From CALAMC01 sp964459465 (GTDB taxonomy: Bacteria; Zixibacteria; MSB-5A5; GN15; PGXB01): 64,000 nt of DNA. Location of the stretch: NCBI GenBank assembly GCA_964459465.1, contig CAYWLR010000013.1, positions 30,270 to 94,269 on the forward strand, in the 5' to 3' direction. Of the stretch, positions 7,759 to 16,572 are shown one piece after another. The notes under the pieces are model-generated. The model saw only the letters and a program-made list of their open reading frames with translations, was not told the origin of the DNA and ran no database searches. Position 1 is the first letter of the stretch; each line of letters begins with the position of its first letter. Position numbers and translations under genes: made by a program.

Positions 7759-9222
7759 TTATTGCGACTCCTCTTTGTTTTCATCCGGTGATTTCACTTT
7801 AAGCGATTCATCGAATATGATGGCTTTATACAGCAGGTCGTGCAGACCGACCACTTCGCAGTCGATACCCTGGTCCTCGACCAGCTCGCGCAACTGCTTT
7901 TTGCAGTTGGCGCAGGGGGCCACCAGTATTTTGCATCCCGCCTTGCGGATCTGATCGGCCTTGAGCTTGCCGCCGACGGTTGTACGGTACGGCCGGATTT
8001 CGTCGATGGAAACCGTGCCCCCGCCCCCGCCGCAACAGATATTGTCTTCACCCGATGGCGTCATCTCGATGTAGTTCTTGCAGATGGCTTTAAGCAGGTC
8101 ACGCGGCTGATCGATAATCCAGCGCTGGCGGGCAATATTGCAGGGATCGTGGTAGGACACTTTTTCGGTGATGACATCGGGATCGAATTTAAGGCGTCCT
8201 TCTTTCCAGGCCCGATGCGTGTATTCCATGATATTAATGACGGGATAAGCGTCTTTGCCGCCGCAGTATGCCGGCAGGAAGTACTTGGCCGACCGCGAGG
8301 CGTGACCGCATTCGCCGATCAGGACTTTCCTGGCTTTAAGACGGCGCGTTTCGGCGTCGATTTTTTTGACCACCCGCTCCAGAATCCGATCGCTGTAAAA
8401 GAGACCATAATTGATGCCGTCGTAATAGCCGGTGCCGATGGTCCAGGAATCGCCGGTGGCGGTGAACACCGCGGCGACGCCCATGAGCGTTTCGGCTTCC
8501 ATCAGAAAGTCGCTAACAGCGGGGAAAAAGGCATATTCGACACTTTCGACGTCTATCGGGAATTTAATGACGACGCCCTTTTCTTCGAGCATGTCGTCCT
8601 GTAGAAATTCCAGCGTGTCAGCCAAAGCCGGAACCGGGATAGCCGAGGTATTGCCGGTAGTCCCTTCGAGCTGTTCGCGGGTACTGACCACCAGGGCGCG
8701 CGGGGAAATGCCGATTTCGCTTAAAATATAACGGCCCAGATGAGTGATCAGGCCATGATCTATGCCCGATGGGCACTCCAGCGAGCAGCGGCGGCAGGCG
8801 GTACAATTCCAGAAACTCTCCGCCATCTCCATTATTTTATCATCGGTCAGATAATCATTGTCGCCGATATGACCGCGCAGGACGCCGCCCATTGTGAAAT
8901 AGCGGCGATAGACACCCATAAGCAATTCGGAGCGGTAGCAGGGGATGTCTTTTGGGTCGCCCGTCGCCTGATATACCTGGCAGGTAGTGGCGCAACGCGA
9001 GCATTTGGCGCTCATGCGGATGAAATGATCCAGAGCCATCTGGTAGTTGGAATGCTTCAATATGGCCGCGAAGGCTTCGAGAAAACGGCGTGGACGGTCG
9101 ATGACATTGTAATCCTCGACATGATAGCGCACGTCCAGCTTCTGTTTTTCGACCACCTCCGGCTTTTTGGTTGGTTTGAAGGCCCGCTGTCGTTCTTCGG
9201 GCGTGATCGGTCGTGTTTTCAT
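7759..9222 (-). CDS. Heterodisulfide-reductase-like CCG Fe-S protein (DsrK/HmcF/TmcB-like)
   Basis: A 487-residue cytoplasmic Fe-S protein. The N-terminal ferredoxin-like region has C74-x2-C77-x3-C81 with C95, then C140-x2-C143-x2-C146-x3-C150 followed by P. The C-terminal half carries a CCG-type set: DPC near residue 365, CCGGGGG near residue 395 and CANC near 430, which binds a non-cubane cluster in HdrB and is expected in DsrK. In known complexes this subunit handles disulfide or sulfur chemistry in the cytoplasm and docks on the NarI-like subunit, here the next gene. It is the second gene of the sigma54-type operon, 39 bp after the NifX-domain gene. I cannot decide whether DsrC, a heterodisulfide or another thiol is the partner; no dsrC is in the window. 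Confidence 0.9.
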   Translation of the reverse strand: MKTRPITPEERQRAFKPTKKPEVVEKQKLDVRYHVEDYNVIDRPRRFLEAFAAILKHSNYQMALDHFIRMSAKCSRCATTCQVYQATGDPKDIPCYRSELLMGVYRRYFTMGGVLRGHIGDNDYLTDDKIMEMAESFWNCTACRRCSLECPSGIDHGLITHLGRYILSEIGISPRALVVSTREQLEGTTGNTSAIPVPALADTLEFLQDDMLEEKGVVIKFPIDVESVEYAFFPAVSDFLMEAETLMGVAAVFTATGDSWTIGTGYYDGINYGLFYSDRILERVVKKIDAETRRLKARKVLIGECGHASRSAKYFLPAYCGGKDAYPVINIMEYTHRAWKEGRLKFDPDVITEKVSYHDPCNIARQRWIIDQPRDLLKAICKNYIEMTPSGEDNICCGGGGGTVSIDEIRPYRTTVGGKLKADQIRKAGCKILVAPCANCKKQLRELVEDQGIDCEVVGLHDLLYKAIIFDESLKVKSPDENKEESQ

Positions 9223-9261
9223 TTATTCTCCGTCGTATCTCAATTATTTTTGTCTTGTGTA

Positions 9262-10023
9262 TCAAATATCCGTTAACATGTTCAGTTTTTCATGGCCGGC
9301 AATGGGGCGGTTCAGCAACGGCACCCCCCGACCGGAATGCACTTTCATCCCTATTTGTCCGGGATCAAAATTCAAATAATCGATATTGTATTCCCGGCAA
9401 CGTTCGGCGGCCGTTTCATTGCACGGACAGACATAGACCCGTGCATTATATTCGTTTTTGGCGCAGAAATGGAATTCCCGGATTTCCTGGTCGACGCGGT
9501 ATGTGTGCGCCCCGCAACATATCGCCGCCTTGATAGGTTTGCCGCACTCCGGACAGACTATTTCCGCCACCAAATCGATTAGAAATGAATCCTGCCCCGG
9601 TCCGGGGCGAACCGCAAATCCATGGTTTTCGAATACGGTTTTTGTCCAGTTAACCAGTTCTCTTAAGGGGATATTATGCGTACGGGCATTGATAACAGGG
9701 CGAAACCTGTCCGGCCTGATCCAACCCTCAAGATACCCCTGGAGCGCTTCGTCCAATTCCATACTGACATCGGACATCAATTCGATATGCATGGTGTAAA
9801 GCAAATCGCGGTAAAAAACACCAATACCGTTGCAAATAAGGGTGTCTATATCATGAAGTCGAATAAGGCGAATTCTTCGAAAGCCACCCTCTCCGGAACA
9901 GGCTATTTGTTTGCGGGATATAATCTTACTATCATCAAGAACAATTAATTCGAATTTGGAAGCCACCTCAAAACAGGGGGCGATGTTGCCATTTAAATCA
10001 GGTATAAGAATTCTTTGGCCCAT
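9262..10023 (-). CDS. NifX-like domain protein with Cys-rich C-terminal domain
   Basis: A 253-residue protein. The N-terminal roughly 110 residues resemble the dinitrogenase iron-molybdenum cofactor (NifX/NifB C-terminal) domain: ILIPDLNGNIAPCFEVASKF start, then LDDSKI and DIDTLICNGIG. The remaining half is cysteine-rich: CPECGK, ICCGAHTYR, FHFC, VYVCPC and AERC, likely Zn or Fe-S ligands. It is the first gene of the redox operon and starts about 17 nt from the sigma54 -12 element. No Shine-Dalgarno is visible before the ATG, so the mRNA may be nearly leaderless. Nif genes are absent here; related domains occur in sulfate reducers as metal- or cluster-binding accessory proteins. A cofactor or regulatory role for the complex is inference. 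Confidence 0.75.
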   Translation of the reverse strand: MGQRILIPDLNGNIAPCFEVASKFELIVLDDSKIISRKQIACSGEGGFRRIRLIRLHDIDTLICNGIGVFYRDLLYTMHIELMSDVSMELDEALQGYLEGWIRPDRFRPVINARTHNIPLRELVNWTKTVFENHGFAVRPGPGQDSFLIDLVAEIVCPECGKPIKAAICCGAHTYRVDQEIREFHFCAKNEYNARVYVCPCNETAAERCREYNIDYLNFDPGQIGMKVHSGRGVPLLNRPIAGHEKLNMLTDI

Positions 10024-10037
10024 TTGGTTGCATCAAT

Positions 10038-10056
10038 AAGCATCGGCTGTGCCATA
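10038..10056 (-). promoter_or_regulatory. Sigma54 (-24/-12) promoter of the redox operon
   Basis: On the minus strand the sequence reads TGGCACAGCCGATGCTT. The -24 element is TGGCAC (10054-10049) and the -12 element TGC (10042-10040); the GG and GC doublets are 12 positions apart, exactly the sigma54 spacing. Upstream are repeated operator-like sites and a sigma54 activator gene. The predicted transcription start lies at about 10028, only about 5 nt before the first ATG. Confidence 0.82.
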
Positions 10057-10118
10057 TTGCGAATATTAATTTAATATTATATCTTATAATAAGATACGAA
10101 AATGACAGGACAAGTTAG

Positions 10119-10187
10119 TGTTGCGATTTATGCAACATTATTTGTATCTGCAACATGATAAGTGTTGCATTTACAAATTATGCAACA
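10119..10187. promoter_or_regulatory. TGTTGC/GCAACA sites, candidate activator binding array
   Basis: Five copies of one hexamer in both orientations: TGTTGC at 10119-10124 and 10163-10168; GCAACA at 10132-10137, 10150-10155 and 10182-10187. Two pairs have 7-nt spacers (10119-10137 inward, 10150-10168 outward). They lie about 65-150 bp upstream of the sigma54 promoter, the usual place for an enhancer-binding protein, and the last copy touches the stop codon of the activator gene. Binding by that activator is inference. Confidence 0.72.
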
Positions 10188-11549
10188 TCAGGATTCGATA
10201 ATATCAGGAGAGTCTATATTATATTTTTTTAGTTTCCGCCACAGCGTTGTGCGGTGAATTCCGAGTTCGGAGGCCGTTTTAGAAATATTGCCCCGGTTGC
10301 GCCCCAGAACCGTGAGCAGAAGATTATATTCATCCATCACCTGCGAGATAGGTGTCAGGGGATGATGCTGGTTGGGAGCGATATCAATGGCCGTCTGAAC
10401 CAGTTCGGTGGGGAGATGCTCTTTTTGAATGATGCTTCCCCGGCACAGGACAAAACCGTATTCGATAATATTTTCCAGCTCACGGATATTGCCGGGGAAA
10501 TCATGGCGCATAAGAATCTGCATGACCTCGGGTGACACGCTCATAATTCTTTTGCCGGTGCGGGCATTGAATTTTTTTATGAAATTGTCAACCAGATAGG
10601 GAATATCTTCGCGCCGTTTGGTCAACGGGGGCAGTTCGAATTTAACCACCGCCAGCCGAAAATACAGATCATCGCGAAACTTGGCTTGGGCAACCAGTTG
10701 TTTTAAGTCTTTATTGGTTGCCGCCACGACCCGGATATCGACTTTCACGGGTTTGGTCGAGCCGAGCGGTTCGTATTCGCGCTCCTGCAACAATCGCAGC
10801 AGTTTGACCTGCGTGGACATGGGCAGTTCGCCGATTTCATCGAAAAAGACCGTCCCACCCTCGGCGTTGGCCAGTTTACCTCGTTTGTCCTGTTTGGCAT
10901 CGGTGAAGGCTCCTTTGACATAGCCAAACAGTTCCGATTCGAACAACTGTGCCGGCAGGGTGCCGCAATTGATGACCACGTGCGGCATATTTTTACGGGG
11001 ACTTAGACTATGAATGGCCCGCGCAAACAGCTCTTTGCCGGACCCCGACGGCCCTTGAATCAGGACGGTGCTTTCGGACTCGGCGATGTCGGGCATAATT
11101 TCGAACAACTTATGAATTTCCGGGCTTTTGGAGATAATGTCTTCGAGTGAATATTTGCTGGTCAGCTCTTTGCGCAATTGCTCCAGCGCTGAAAGATCGC
11201 GAAAGGTCTCGACCGCCCCCAGAACCTTGCCGCTGTCGTCACGCAGGATGGCCGTGGAAATGCTTATGGGGATTCTTTCGCCGCCGGCGGTGATGATATT
11301 GACGGGCCGGTCGATGGACTGGTTGCCGGTTTGAAGGGTTTGTTGTAACAGGCAATTTTCACAAATATCGGAGTGGAAAATATCGCTGCACGGTCGCCCG
11401 ATTGCTTTGCCGGCCGGGATGCCGGTGATTTTTTCAGCGGCCCGGTTGAAGCTGGTAATGATACGATTGCTATCCACCGTGAAGACACCATCGGCGATGG
11501 AGCTTAAAATCACTTTGAAGAATTTCAGATTTTCGGTGCTGTCGTTCAT
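10188..11549 (-). CDS. Sigma54-dependent transcriptional activator (PAS-AAA+-Fis)
   Basis: A 453-residue enhancer-binding protein. A PAS domain (about 10-120) carries C54, C63 and C66 (CSDIFHSDICENC), like the cysteine motif in the neighbouring kinase's PAS domains. The AAA+ domain (about 140-370) has Walker A GPSGSGKE (166-173), the sigma54-contact loop GAFTDA (213-218, with D in place of the usual second G), Walker B GGTVFFDEIG, and arginine-finger region FRDDLYFRL. A Fis-type helix-turn-helix ends the protein (GNISKTASELGIHRTTLWRKL). There is no receiver domain, so it probably senses its signal through PAS. It stops 165 bp upstream of the redox operon start and is the obvious candidate to drive the sigma54 promoter there. 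Confidence 0.93.
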   Translation of the reverse strand: MNDSTENLKFFKVILSSIADGVFTVDSNRIITSFNRAAEKITGIPAGKAIGRPCSDIFHSDICENCLLQQTLQTGNQSIDRPVNIITAGGERIPISISTAILRDDSGKVLGAVETFRDLSALEQLRKELTSKYSLEDIISKSPEIHKLFEIMPDIAESESTVLIQGPSGSGKELFARAIHSLSPRKNMPHVVINCGTLPAQLFESELFGYVKGAFTDAKQDKRGKLANAEGGTVFFDEIGELPMSTQVKLLRLLQEREYEPLGSTKPVKVDIRVVAATNKDLKQLVAQAKFRDDLYFRLAVVKFELPPLTKRREDIPYLVDNFIKKFNARTGKRIMSVSPEVMQILMRHDFPGNIRELENIIEYGFVLCRGSIIQKEHLPTELVQTAIDIAPNQHHPLTPISQVMDEYNLLLTVLGRNRGNISKTASELGIHRTTLWRKLKKYNIDSPDIIES

Positions 11550-11759
11550 AACCCCTTATCAGTCTTTCGGAGCAGTCCACCCAACGTTATACGATTATAA
11601 TCAGCAAGGCGGGCATTTTCAAGGTCTTTTGGGGTATTATTATTCCGCCTTATAATATTATGAGCGCGCAAAATAAACATCATGACGGTGTTGATTTTTA
11701 TCAAATCAATGGCTAATGTGTTATCGTTGTGCCGAATAATTGCACGTGGAGAAATCTCG

Positions 11760-12746
11760 ATGAAAGCTATGGTATTAAATAGCATTGGGCGCCCGCTGGA
11801 AGCGGCCGACATATCCGTCCCCGTTCCGCACAAAGGACAACTTCTTTTAAAAGTCCGCGCCTGCGGCATTTGTCGCACCGATTTGCACGTCGTGGACGGC
11901 GAGTTGACCGAGCCAAAGCTGCCGCTGGTGCCGGGGCATCAGATTGTCGGGGTGGTCGCAGATGTTTCGCAGACAAGCGGCAAATTCAAGAAAGGCGACC
12001 GGGTTGGCGTTCCCTGGCTGGGATTCAGTTGTGGCGAGTGCGAATTCTGCAGGTCAGACCGTGAGAATTTGTGTGATTTTGCCCGCTATACGGGGTATCA
12101 AATCAACGGCGGCTTTGCCGAATATTGTGTCGCCGACGAGCGCTTCTGTTTTCCGATACCGGAAGGTTATCCTGATTTGCAGGCGGCGCCGCTTTTATGC
12201 GCCGGGCTGATCGGTTATCGCTCGTATCGGATGACCGGGTCGGCTCGGACAATCGGTTTTTATGGTTTCGGGGCGGCGGCACATATTTTGATCCAAGTGG
12301 CAATATTTGAAGGCCGCGACATTTTCGCTTTTACCCGCGAAGGGGACGTCGAAAGTCAGAATTTTGCCCGACAGCTGGGGGCCGTCTGGTCCGGTTCATC
12401 CGAGCAAATCCCGCCGGAACCGCTGGACGCCGCCATAATTTTCGCCCCGGTCGGACAACTTTTACCTTTAGCTCTAAAAGCGGTTAAGAAGGGCGGAATT
12501 GTGGTTTGCGCCGGAATTTACATGAGTGATATCCCGTCGTTTCCGTATTCGATACTTTGGGAAGAGCGTTCGATCAAGTCGGTGGCCAATCTCACCCGTC
12601 GCGACGGGGAAGAATTCCTGGCGCTGGCGCCGACGGTTCCAGTCAAAACCGAAGTCCATCCGTACCCGCTTGAAAAGGTCAATGAAGCGCTCGATGATTT
12701 GCGGCACGGGCGTTTCAATGGCGCGGCGGTGATTTTAGTAGAATAG
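11760..12746 (+). CDS. Zinc-dependent alcohol dehydrogenase (MDR family)
   Basis: A 328-residue medium-chain dehydrogenase. The catalytic-zinc region CGICRTDLHVVDGEL is followed by PLVPGHQIVGVV. The structural-zinc lobe is CGECEFCRSDRENLC. The Rossmann domain begins near TIGFYGFGAAAHILIQVA. It resembles zinc-binding alcohol dehydrogenases that oxidise primary alcohols or reduce aldehydes with NAD(P). The start at 11760 is preferred over an ATG 26 codons upstream because GGAG lies 8 nt before it and MKAMVLN is the normal N-terminus of the family. It is divergent from the sigma54 activator gene and convergent with the next gene, so it stands alone. Confidence 0.9.
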   Translation: MKAMVLNSIGRPLEAADISVPVPHKGQLLLKVRACGICRTDLHVVDGELTEPKLPLVPGHQIVGVVADVSQTSGKFKKGDRVGVPWLGFSCGECEFCRSDRENLCDFARYTGYQINGGFAEYCVADERFCFPIPEGYPDLQAAPLLCAGLIGYRSYRMTGSARTIGFYGFGAAAHILIQVAIFEGRDIFAFTREGDVESQNFARQLGAVWSGSSEQIPPEPLDAAIIFAPVGQLLPLALKAVKKGGIVVCAGIYMSDIPSFPYSILWEERSIKSVANLTRRDGEEFLALAPTVPVKTEVHPYPLEKVNEALDDLRHGRFNGAAVILVE

Positions 12747-12765
12747 CTTTCGTGGTTACAAATTT

Positions 12766-14247
12766 TCAGGGACAAACCGGGGCCGGGCCACGCGGGTCAT
12801 CATACAAAAAGGCAATCAGGCGCAGAATATCCTTAAGGTTTATAATTCCGTCACCGTTGGCGTCTCCCGCGGCCAGAGGAACCGGGGGCGGACCGGGCGG
12901 ATCGTTGTATATATATGAGATAAGGTAGATAATATCCAAAACGTTATAAATCCAGTTGCCGTCGGCGTCGCCGCACACATAACCGTTATCGAAAATTTTA
13001 ACCGGCATTATTACGATCGTCGTATCCAGTAAATCATGGGCCAGGATTTCCAGGCTGTCATGCAGTCCGGCATGTATCGTTTTGGGCGTCCATGCAAAGG
13101 TGGCCTCATAAAAACCGTTGTCGATATTATAGCCGTTATAGGTCAGCACGGCTCCATCAGGAAATTTGCGGCCCGAAATGAAAACTTCATCACCGTCGGT
13201 ATCGACGGCAAATACTTTGAATACCAATAACTGCTCGATGAGCCCGTTTTTATCAGATGTGCCATAAAGCACGGGCGGGACATTCTGACTGCCGAGATAC
13301 ATATAGCCGCCGACGAAAATATTGGAACTTAAGCCGGAGGCGGTGTTGGTGACATAAATATCGACCGCGCCCTGCGTCCCCGGCGGGGTACGGCCGGTAA
13401 TTTCGAACGGAGAGACGATAACGACATCTGACAGATATCCTGCCCCGATAGCAACGATGACGCCGTCGGGATCGAAGCCGGAGCCCGATATGGTCACCTC
13501 TGTTCCTCCGGAGACGGGTCCGGACGCAGGCATAATGGCGACTATAACGGGTGCCATCACCATCGAGGAATTGACCGATACAATTTCGGAATGAGTCCCG
13601 AGCGTTCCCGCGGCGTTTTGGGCGATAAAGAGGTAGTCATAGTTATTGGTTCCATCCACTTCATCGTCGATATAAAAACCACACTCGACACCCGGATTGG
13701 AAAGATTTCCCGACGGATCATCAATGCGATAGAACGATCCGGCGGATATTGCAAGACGACGGTAAATATGATAAGTATGATCTGGCAGGGTATTCCAGCC
13801 CAACAGGACTTTGCCGTTGTTCGGAACGAGGGCATATAAATTTTCGACGGTGGACGGCCAATCGACAGTCGCCAGCTCTATGTCCTCCTGCTGAAAAGAA
13901 TTATTCGGGATCAACCCGTCAAGTACAAACCCTTCGCCGTTATTGATATTGAAAAAGCGGTACTGATATGGCTGATCCGCCGATTCATCGAGATAATTCT
14001 GGAAATCATCAAACCAGTTGCCGTTATCATAACCGGCCCCGATCGACGATTCCGTTCGTATTTCATTGTCATTGCCGCCGATATAGCCAAAGAAGTTTAT
14101 TTCACCGTTGGCCGGAATTGTCTGGTCAGAATTCTTAACGGCTCCGAAAATAGAACCCTGGGCCATGACCGATGATATGGCCACCGATTCCAATGTAACC
14201 AGCGCCACAATTATGAGTGCGATTTTTAATCGTTCATCTATAGGCAA
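12766..14247 (-). CDS. Secreted TIG/IPT-domain protein with C-terminal dockerin
   Basis: A 493-residue exported protein with a signal peptide (hydrophobic IALIIVALVTLESVAISSVMA then Q). Residues about 30-220 show no family I recognise, although the segment around NNGKVLLGWNTLPDHTYHIY resembles a fibronectin-III-like strand pattern. A TIG/IPT immunoglobulin-like domain follows (VIVAIMPASGPVSGGTEVTI to FVGGYMYLG), then an Ig-like stretch. A type I dockerin-like tail ends the protein, with two calcium loops (DADGNWIYNVLD and DANGDGIINLKD). The tail starts with CGD and ends PVCP, the same cysteine pair as in four other proteins here. Function is unknown; probably a surface or extracellular binding protein. 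Confidence 0.82.
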   Translation of the reverse strand: MPIDERLKIALIIVALVTLESVAISSVMAQGSIFGAVKNSDQTIPANGEINFFGYIGGNDNEIRTESSIGAGYDNGNWFDDFQNYLDESADQPYQYRFFNINNGEGFVLDGLIPNNSFQQEDIELATVDWPSTVENLYALVPNNGKVLLGWNTLPDHTYHIYRRLAISAGSFYRIDDPSGNLSNPGVECGFYIDDEVDGTNNYDYLFIAQNAAGTLGTHSEIVSVNSSMVMAPVIVAIMPASGPVSGGTEVTISGSGFDPDGVIVAIGAGYLSDVVIVSPFEITGRTPPGTQGAVDIYVTNTASGLSSNIFVGGYMYLGSQNVPPVLYGTSDKNGLIEQLLVFKVFAVDTDGDEVFISGRKFPDGAVLTYNGYNIDNGFYEATFAWTPKTIHAGLHDSLEILAHDLLDTTIVIMPVKIFDNGYVCGDADGNWIYNVLDIIYLISYIYNDPPGPPPVPLAAGDANGDGIINLKDILRLIAFLYDDPRGPAPVCP

Positions 14248-14388
14248 CGGCTGACTCCTGCCAATAACTACGAGAATGGCGGTTAAACCGGCAATATTAC
14301 GGTTCTAAATATATTTTCGGTCAGTAAACGAGGGGCTTAATTATAAGCCTGAAGAAATATATAAGACAACACTCCGATTGGCGCCCGA

Positions 14389-16416
14389 TTATTTGGTGGC
14401 GGCGCGAATGTCGTCCCGGAGGCGATGAGAATTAATTGGTATCTGCTGGTCGTAGAAGGCTTTGCCATAAATGGACAGGGCCCGGTGTTTCAGCCGGGCG
14501 GCGATGTCCGGATGTTGTTCCAGGAGATTAGTCTGCTTGTCCGGGAGTTTAAAAAGATATTCGACATCCTTGTCGGCGTGCATGGTGAAAAAGAAGTCAT
14601 CTTCGATATAACCGATATTATACCAGCTGGTGGCAAAGGCAAAATCCTGTACCGGAGTTAGCGTGTCGAACAGGTCTTTTCCGAATGAATAATTATCGTA
14701 ATCGAGTTGAAGTTGTCCCAAGATGGTCGGTAAAAAATCAAGCTGGCTGCCGACGCGGTCGTTTCTCACGCCGGCCGGCAGATGGCCATCGGTATGGTAG
14801 ACAAACAGGGGGACCTGGATCATTGAAATATCCAGTTCGTGACAGACCTCGAATTTGAATCCCTGGTCGGCGGTGACCAGAATCAGGGTATTGTTGAAAT
14901 CCGGGTCGTCCATGATGCTTCGCACCAGCCGGGTCATGGCCCAGTCGGAATACTTCATGGCGTTTAAATCACGGTGGCGCGGTTCCGAATCGGGAATGTG
15001 TTCGAACGGGGCATCAGGTATCAAATAAGGACTGTGATGTGAGGTCGACAGCAGGGTCGCGAAAAATTTCTGATCTGACTGCGCCAGTTCTTTCAGGCGT
15101 TTATGGGCGTGGTCAAACATGACGTGATCCGGGACACCCAGCCAGCTTAACACCAGCGAATCATGGTAATCGTCGACCGAGGATATTTCCATCATGCCGT
15201 TGGCCCGCAAGAAACCCTGCATATTGTCATAATGCGGGTCCTGTGTGGTGAAAAAAAGTGTCCGGTAGCCGTAGTTGCGCAATATTTCCGGCAGAGCATT
15301 GTACGACGTATGCCCTTCCACCTGCTTGAACATGACTTTACCGAAAATATGTGGCGTGCCGGTCATGATATTGAACAGGCCGGGGCCGGTGTGGGTGGCC
15401 GAGGAGTAAAAGCGGGTAAACAAAACTCCGCTTTTGACCAGAGAATCGAATCCCGGAGTCAAATCATAGGGATATTCATTGAGAAGGCAACCGACCTTGG
15501 TCGAGCCGAACGATTCCATCATGATGAGCAGGACATTGGGCGGGTCGGGATTGGGTTGGTCGAATCTGACGCGGCGCAACAGGCGGCGTGTTCCGAGGTT
15601 TTCCGTATCCGACGAGACCGCCAGCAGACGGCGAACGACCGCTTCCTCGTCGTCCTGGCGCCATTTATCGACGAGTTTCTGCACCTGCTCGCGTTTGTGG
15701 GTATCATAAAAAACGTCGCGCATGAAGGTGTCCGTCGGATTCAATGAAAGCTGATTGGCAAAATTATATTCGCAGAAATAACCGATACCCCAGCGCATCG
15801 GAGCGTCTTTGTAAATGCGGCCGATACTGCCCAGAATAAAAACGGCCAGGACGATCGGAAGCCAGACCAGCGTGATGACTTTTGAGGAAGGACCGACATT
15901 TTGCACGACCCAATTACGGTAAGACCGGATCAGCAGAATAAAGGCAGTCGTTATAGCACCATACAAAAGCAAGTATGGCAAGACCGGGAAGCTGGACCAG
16001 ACCATGGTTAATGTGTCTCCGGGGCTGTCGAACCAAATCAAGGCCGAACCGTTCAGGCGGGTATTGAAAAACAAGAAAAATTCTATTTCAACCATGTGCA
16101 GGAAAAACATGATGGTGGTCACGATTGAAATGTAGATGAATCCGATTTTACGCATGGTCCTGGATGTGACCAAATCGTGGCCCGGTATGGCTGAAAGGAT
16201 AAAAAGCGGTATCATGATGATGCTTACCACTCGGAAATCGAATCTGATGCCGATGAGAAAAGATTTAAGTAAAAAGGCAGAAGGGACAGTTTCGGCCAGT
16301 TCATTGGCCAATGTCATAAGGATCCAGCGCCAACCCGCCAGAAATAGCAATAATATGGCCGCGACGCCCAGGGCATATAAGGCCGGAGCGGAAACAAATC
16401 GGAATTTTTTATTCAT
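14389..16416 (-). CDS. LtaS/MdoB-like membrane phosphotransferase (sulfatase fold)
   Basis: A 675-residue protein. The first roughly 200 residues contain about five hydrophobic helices; the extracytoplasmic alkaline-phosphatase-superfamily domain covers about 285-600. Metal-site motifs are visible: NVLLIMMESFG (first acidic ligand), THTGPGLFNIMTG (region of the nucleophilic Thr), HHSPY and LVTADQGFKFE (second metal set). In LtaS, MdoB and related enzymes this architecture transfers phosphoglycerol or phosphoethanolamine from lipids to a surface glycan. Which donor and acceptor are used here is unknown. The gene is divergent from a TauE/SafE exporter and has no operon partner. Confidence 0.87.
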   Translation of the reverse strand: MNKKFRFVSAPALYALGVAAILLLFLAGWRWILMTLANELAETVPSAFLLKSFLIGIRFDFRVVSIIMIPLFILSAIPGHDLVTSRTMRKIGFIYISIVTTIMFFLHMVEIEFFLFFNTRLNGSALIWFDSPGDTLTMVWSSFPVLPYLLLYGAITTAFILLIRSYRNWVVQNVGPSSKVITLVWLPIVLAVFILGSIGRIYKDAPMRWGIGYFCEYNFANQLSLNPTDTFMRDVFYDTHKREQVQKLVDKWRQDDEEAVVRRLLAVSSDTENLGTRRLLRRVRFDQPNPDPPNVLLIMMESFGSTKVGCLLNEYPYDLTPGFDSLVKSGVLFTRFYSSATHTGPGLFNIMTGTPHIFGKVMFKQVEGHTSYNALPEILRNYGYRTLFFTTQDPHYDNMQGFLRANGMMEISSVDDYHDSLVLSWLGVPDHVMFDHAHKRLKELAQSDQKFFATLLSTSHHSPYLIPDAPFEHIPDSEPRHRDLNAMKYSDWAMTRLVRSIMDDPDFNNTLILVTADQGFKFEVCHELDISMIQVPLFVYHTDGHLPAGVRNDRVGSQLDFLPTILGQLQLDYDNYSFGKDLFDTLTPVQDFAFATSWYNIGYIEDDFFFTMHADKDVEYLFKLPDKQTNLLEQHPDIAARLKHRALSIYGKAFYDQQIPINSHRLRDDIRAATK

Positions 16417-16572
16417 AACGTTACTGAATCAAAGCTTTTTATTCCTGCCTGCTTCAGGCGAATAAATACTTTGGGGGAATTTTTGGCAAGATGTAAATTT
16501 CGGTATAGATGCGATAACGATTGACACCAGAGGATTCCTGCGTATAATTGGAGCCAATTTGAAGCGTGGTTG

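Noticed and set aside
10049..10070. Sigma70 promoter for the redox operon in the AT-rich stretch 10060-10090
   Set aside because: TATAAT-like strings exist, but no -35 partner is well placed, whereas the -24/-12 element fits precisely.
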